A DNA stretch of 9,386 nt from VGWG01 sp964580075 (GTDB lineage: Bacteria; Verrucomicrobiota; Kiritimatiellia; RFP12; JAAYNR01), in the NCBI GenBank assembly GCA_964580075.1, contig CAZOJL010000138.1, positions 1 through 9,386 of the forward strand, written 5' to 3'. The stretch's first letter is position 1, and every line of letters begins with the position of its first letter. The translations under genes and the position numbers were made by a program. Below the pieces are notes generated by a model that had not been told where the DNA came from, ran no database searches, and saw only the letters and a program-made list of their open reading frames with translations. This document shows, piece by piece, positions 7,278 to 9,386 of this stretch.

Positions 7278-7363
7278 AGCTACGGATTACGCGGATTTTG
7301 AGAGATGGTGCGCGTTTCTGCCGATATCGATTCCAATCCGCGAAATCCGTGAAATCCGTAGCT
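7278..7363. repeat. Inverted repeat of AGCTACGGATT type with internal iteration
   Basis: AGCTACGGATTACGCGGATT (7278-7297) faces a longer arm at 7335-7363. The longer arm reads, in reverse complement, AGCTACGGATT, then an extra TCACGGATT-like unit, then a CGCGGATT end. The arms therefore share both ends but differ by one internal 9-bp unit, as expected when short iterated units expand or contract. The loop is 37 nt. No T-run follows, so it is not a clear terminator. Confidence 0.75.
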
Positions 7364-7444
7364 GATATTTAAGGGGAATGAGGCAAGAACAGAAGAAAGG
7401 AAGATGCGGTTGGTGAGACGTTTACGTATCAACGAGTTGACTGA

Positions 7445-7966
7445 TTACAGTATTGAAACGGCCCCACCCGCGTCCAACACGGTCACGCCGTTCGTGTCCT
7501 TCGTTACGAAGTATCGGAGAAACTTCATTGGATCCGCGTTTTGTCGTTCTGCCGCAGCCCCGATGATGGTCCACTCCTCCTCGCCTTGGAAAACGATATT
7601 TCCTTCTTCTTCGGCGTCCATTACACATATAAGCAGCCTATTCAGCGTTGCGGGATCAGTCGCCTTCCCCATGGCCCGCAAAAGCGCGCGCTTCACTTCC
7701 AACGCACCAGCGCCCGTTATCTTTATCCGATTGGGATCCCGCTCCATCCCTCTTGTTCCATCTGGATATCGCCTCCACATCAATCCTCTAATCAGAAACG
7801 TCCCTCTTTCAACGCTACCCAAGCCTCCCTCATCAAGTAATCGCACGATTGGTTGAACAACCTGAATCGGGCGGTTGCGATGCGTATAGTACATGCGCCC
7901 CCCTATGACCGCCAACAGACAACCCGCCATTACCAATCCCAATACCAATACCAGAAATCGTTTCAT
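7445..7966 (-). CDS. B': small membrane-anchored protein, paralogue of the protein at 8333-8890
   Basis: A protein of 173 residues of unknown function. The N-terminus is a hydrophobic anchor (residues 4-22) following MKR. MAGC at 13-16 weakly resembles a lipobox, but the hydrophobic run continues past the Cys, so a membrane helix facing the periplasm is more likely than a lipoprotein. It is clearly homologous to the upstream protein B over its soluble part. Shared elements are PIxxVxPIVxLLxxG near residue 33, then GxxxxER, DPNRIxIxGxGxxxVKRAxL near 77, and a later NxxF...E...I...A.R.NA pattern. The ATG is supported by GGAG 7 nt upstream. The gene follows the orphan ORF a' by 31 nt, repeating the A-then-B order seen to the right. 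It is the last gene of the minus-strand set. An immunity, inhibitor or chaperone role for the A-type protein is possible but not shown. Confidence 0.8.
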   Translation of the reverse strand: MKRFLVLVLGLVMAGCLLAVIGGRMYYTHRNRPIQVVQPIVRLLDEGGLGSVERGTFLIRGLMWRRYPDGTRGMERDPNRIKITGAGALEVKRALLRAMGKATDPATLNRLLICVMDAEEEGNIVFQGEEEWTIIGAAAERQNADPMKFLRYFVTKDTNGVTVLDAGGAVSIL

Positions 7967-7997
7967 TGAATTACTCCGTCTCGTACCGACACATTCC

Positions 7998-8315
7998 TCA
8001 CGGCCCCTTGAGGGACCAGTCCTTTTGACGAATCGAATCAGCCGTAGCCGAATTGGTCACGTCATATTCGTTACGCGGACAAAGTCCATACCCATCATCC
8101 GCACTATAGCCGTCGGGATACGGATTGTTGTATCGATTGGTTATTGTTGCCGATGTCGCCCAACCGTGGTCCCAATTACCGCGCCAAAAATTGTTGGTCG
8201 ACACGGTATCAGGATCTATGCGGAACCCTAGTAAATACCCGGGCGCCGCGTTCGTTTCCCAGAGGTCATTGATGAAATCGTCATCCTGATCGCTTGCAAG
8301 GGACCACACAATCAC
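7998..8315 (-). CDS. a': orphan ORF matching only the C-terminal tail of protein A
   Basis: An open frame of 105 codons from a GTG at 8315, ending TGA; the frame is closed by a TAG at 8343-8345, so it cannot extend far. It aligns along its whole length with the last ~105 residues of the protein entering from the right edge. Shared features are a SL.....DDDFIxDxWE-like acidic stretch, a GF pair, the WRxNWxHGWxT motif, GLCPRNE, and KDWS near the end. It lacks the HEXXH region, a signal peptide and a good Shine-Dalgarno site. The homology begins almost exactly at the end of gene B (TAA at 8335-8333), as if a unit made of 'tail of A plus B' had been duplicated. It may be a pseudogene remnant, a separately translated small protein made by re-initiation after B, or a recombination cassette that can replace the end of A. 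The absence of stops despite strong divergence from A argues mildly for retained function. Confidence 0.55.
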   Translation of the reverse strand: MIVWSLASDQDDDFINDLWETNAAPGYLLGFRIDPDTVSTNNFWRGNWDHGWATSATITNRYNNPYPDGYSADDGYGLCPRNEYDVTNSATADSIRQKDWSLKGP

Positions 8316-8332
8316 AGATCCCGTCCCAACCT

Positions 8333-8890
8333 TTAGAAACTTCTAAACCCGCCCATCTGGACGTAATAATAGCCATCCGAACCCACGGTTACAGACCAAG
8401 GATTCTCTGAACTGGAAGTAGGTATTTGGGCATTGTATCGCGCGACGGCCTTCTCTAGTATTTCGCCTTCAGACGGTTTATCAAACAAAACATTTCTATT
8501 AACTGAACCCACCATGATACACCCGAATGCTCCTTTCAAAACAATTCTATCCTCAGAAGTATTCAACACCTTCAAGATGGCTCGTTTTACTTTTTCCATG
8601 CCTCTACCCCTGATCTGAATACGATTGGGGTCTTTTTTTGCCTTGAACATCCCGGGTGCGTCTCCTGGCTCACGTTTTACGAACCCGTCCGGCGTTAGAC
8701 ACACCCCCGAAATTAGCCTTTCAGCACCTCCAATATCTCCCTTTTCCAAGAGCTTCACAATTGGCGACACCTCCCGGATAGGAAAGTAATACTGCGTTAG
8801 CCACCAGTACAGACCAAACCCCGCCAGCGCACCAATAATAACGCCGCCAATCAGCAGTCTTATTTTTTGAAATCTCATACTCATGGGCAT
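8333..8890 (-). CDS. B: small membrane-anchored protein paired with the HEXXH protein
   Basis: A protein of 185 residues, function not recognised. It starts 13 nt after the stop of A, with a strong GGAGGT 5 nt before the ATG at 8890. Two further Met codons (residues 3 and 5) are less well spaced. A single hydrophobic helix (about residues 11-31) follows a basic start (MRFQKIR), so the remaining ~150 residues probably face the periplasm. The soluble part carries PIxxVxPIVxLLxxGDIG, RGxG-like and DPNRIQIRGRG...VKRA segments shared with the paralogue at 7445-7966, and ends in a Tyr/Gly-rich tail (YYYVQMGG). Close coupling to A suggests the two act together; immunity protein, inhibitor or maturation partner are options the sequence cannot separate. 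The region is less GC-rich than the ABC operon. Confidence 0.85.
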   Translation of the reverse strand: MPMSMRFQKIRLLIGGVIIGALAGFGLYWWLTQYYFPIREVSPIVKLLEKGDIGGAERLISGVCLTPDGFVKREPGDAPGMFKAKKDPNRIQIRGRGMEKVKRAILKVLNTSEDRIVLKGAFGCIMVGSVNRNVLFDKPSEGEILEKAVARYNAQIPTSSSENPWSVTVGSDGYYYVQMGGFRSF

Positions 8891-8900
8891 AATGTACCTC
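8891..8900 (-). promoter_or_regulatory. Strong Shine-Dalgarno site of gene B
   Basis: On the minus strand, GGAGGT precedes the ATG by 5 nt, within the 13-nt spacer after the TGA of A. It fixes the start of B and shows the host uses canonical Shine-Dalgarno initiation at least here. Confidence 0.65.
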
Positions 8901-8903
8901 CAA

Positions 8904-9386
8904 TCATGGCATATAGGACCAATCTTTTAATTCAATATCCGATTTCCGCGCCTCAACATGCGCCTCGTTCCGAGGGCAGAGACCGCTACCTGTCGTCGAG
9001 TTCACACCGTTAGTATTGGTATGGGGTGCCGGCGGAGAGAGCGGTGGATTCTTCACTTCGTTTGTCGTGATCCAACCGTGCTTCCAATTAGTACGCCATC
9101 TATAGTTTTCCGCCTCCGTCGCGTCATTCATTTCGAAACCCAAGGCAGACCCTCCTCCGCCAGGCTCCTCCCATGTGTCGTGAATTATGTCGCTATCATC
9201 ATCTTCTTCAAGCGAGTATACAAGCCCCTCGCCCCAGCCACCCTGACTGTTCGGCAGTTGATCCGATTGGCGGTGACCATTTTCGTGGTGAATGGTGCGA
9301 ATGTATCGATAGATGCCGATCTTGTTCCAGTCAAAGATTGCGATTTCATCGGACCACAGATAACTCGTGGAGCCGTAGTCGTAGAC
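8904..9386 (-). CDS. A: C-terminal part of a candidate secreted HEXXH metalloprotease-like protein (partial)
   Basis: The frame is open from the right edge to a TGA at 8904-8906: 160 visible residues with no start, so the gene begins outside the window. I do not assign a known family. Residues 34-38 of the fragment read HENGH (bases 9273-9287), preceded by a plausible helix (YIRTIHH), which fits the zinc-binding HEXXH motif of zincins. About 25 residues later comes EEDDDSDIIHDTWEE, resembling the DxDxDGxxDxWE calcium-binding loops of many secreted proteins, but degenerate. A GGGG turn follows, then WRxNWxHGW, GLCPRNE (with one of the few Cys) and a terminal KDWS motif. A third zinc ligand is not obvious; His69 or an acidic residue downstream is possible. 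Gene B follows after 13 nt. HEXXH can arise by chance (roughly once in several thousand residues), so the peptidase call is tentative. Alternatives are an inactive fold or a toxin-type C-terminal domain. Confidence 0.6.
   Translation of the reverse strand, partial: VYDYGSTSYLWSDEIAIFDWNKIGIYRYIRTIHHENGHRQSDQLPNSQGGWGEGLVYSLEEDDDSDIIHDTWEEPGGGGSALGFEMNDATEAENYRWRTNWKHGWITTNEVKNPPLSPPAPHTNTNGVNSTTGSGLCPRNEAHVEARKSDIELKDWSYMP

Larger units (their letters stand above)
6672..7444. other. Gene-free, repeat-rich region between converging genes
   Basis: About 770 bp separate the end of the ABC operon (plus) from the end of the minus-strand unit. Open frames here run straight through the repeats and encode low-complexity Arg/Pro-rich peptides, so I call no gene. 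The region contains a perfect CCTCCGGAGG palindrome (6722-6731), three copies of a GC-rich hairpin repeat, three different inverted repeats (listed separately), and a pyrimidine-rich stretch near 6870-6930. No hairpin is followed by a clear T-run in either direction, so no classical intrinsic terminator is assigned. Confidence 0.7.

Noticed and set aside
6750..7301. 183-codon plus-strand open frame in the repeat-rich spacer
   Set aside because: It reads through the tandem and inverted repeats, is Arg-rich without a domain, and has no ribosome binding site.
7014..7363. Possible CRISPR array or origin iterons
   Set aside because: Repeats are adjacent without unique spacers, belong to different families, and no cas or replication gene is nearby.
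7278..7363. Bidirectional rho-independent terminator
   Set aside because: Stem arms are present, but the loop is long and no run of T follows the 3' arm in either direction; the only T-run precedes the left arm on the plus strand.
7919..7966. Lipoprotein signal (MAGC) in B'
   Set aside because: The -3 residue is Met and the hydrophobic stretch continues beyond the Cys; the paralogue B has a plain membrane helix without Cys at this place.

Overview
The window looks like an accessory-rich segment from an environmental bacterium, most likely of the Planctomycetes-Verrucomicrobia-Lentisphaerae-Kiritimatiellota group. That placement is an inference from protein style: an atypical Gfo/Idh/MocA oxidoreductase, a secreted TPR protein ending in a WKDVYRYDDQ-type tail, and many short intergenic inverted repeats. 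No rRNA, tRNA or marker gene is present to confirm it. A run of exactly 100 N (2579-2678) is a scaffold gap, so this is a draft or metagenomic assembly.

Left part (about 180-6671, plus strand, GC-rich): four closely packed same-strand genes, probably one transcription unit. They are a Gfo/Idh/MocA-family oxidoreductase (184-1242), a secreted TPR-containing protein interrupted by the gap (1309-2987), and two half-size ABC exporter subunits (2941-4848 and 4845-6671). The TPR gene overlaps the first ABC gene by 47 nt, and the two ABC genes overlap by ATGA. The ABC pair has complementary defects: Asp replaces the catalytic Glu in subunit 1, and the signature motif of subunit 2 is degenerate. This is the pattern of a heterodimeric exporter with one working ATP site.

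Middle (6672-7444): about 770 bp without a convincing gene, between converging transcription units. It holds at least four kinds of short repeat: a GC-rich hairpin repeat (three copies, two as a 35-bp tandem), a TGTAATCCTGTC inverted repeat, a CCACGAAG-type inverted repeat and an ATCCGTGAA/ACGGATT-type inverted repeat.

Right part (7445-9386, minus strand, visibly less GC-rich): a two-gene module present twice in tandem, A-B-a'-B'. A enters from the right edge. Its visible C-terminal 160 residues contain an HEXXH motif (HENGH), an acidic DxDxxxxDxWE segment and a tail with GLCPRNE and KDWS. B is a small membrane-anchored protein. a' is a separate ORF homologous only to the C-terminal tail of A, without HEXXH, and B' is a diverged paralogue of B. 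I recognise no named family for A or B. This arrangement, which recalls orphan C-terminal/partner cassettes of polymorphic secreted proteins, is the best candidate for an undescribed system here, but its function cannot be read from the sequence.
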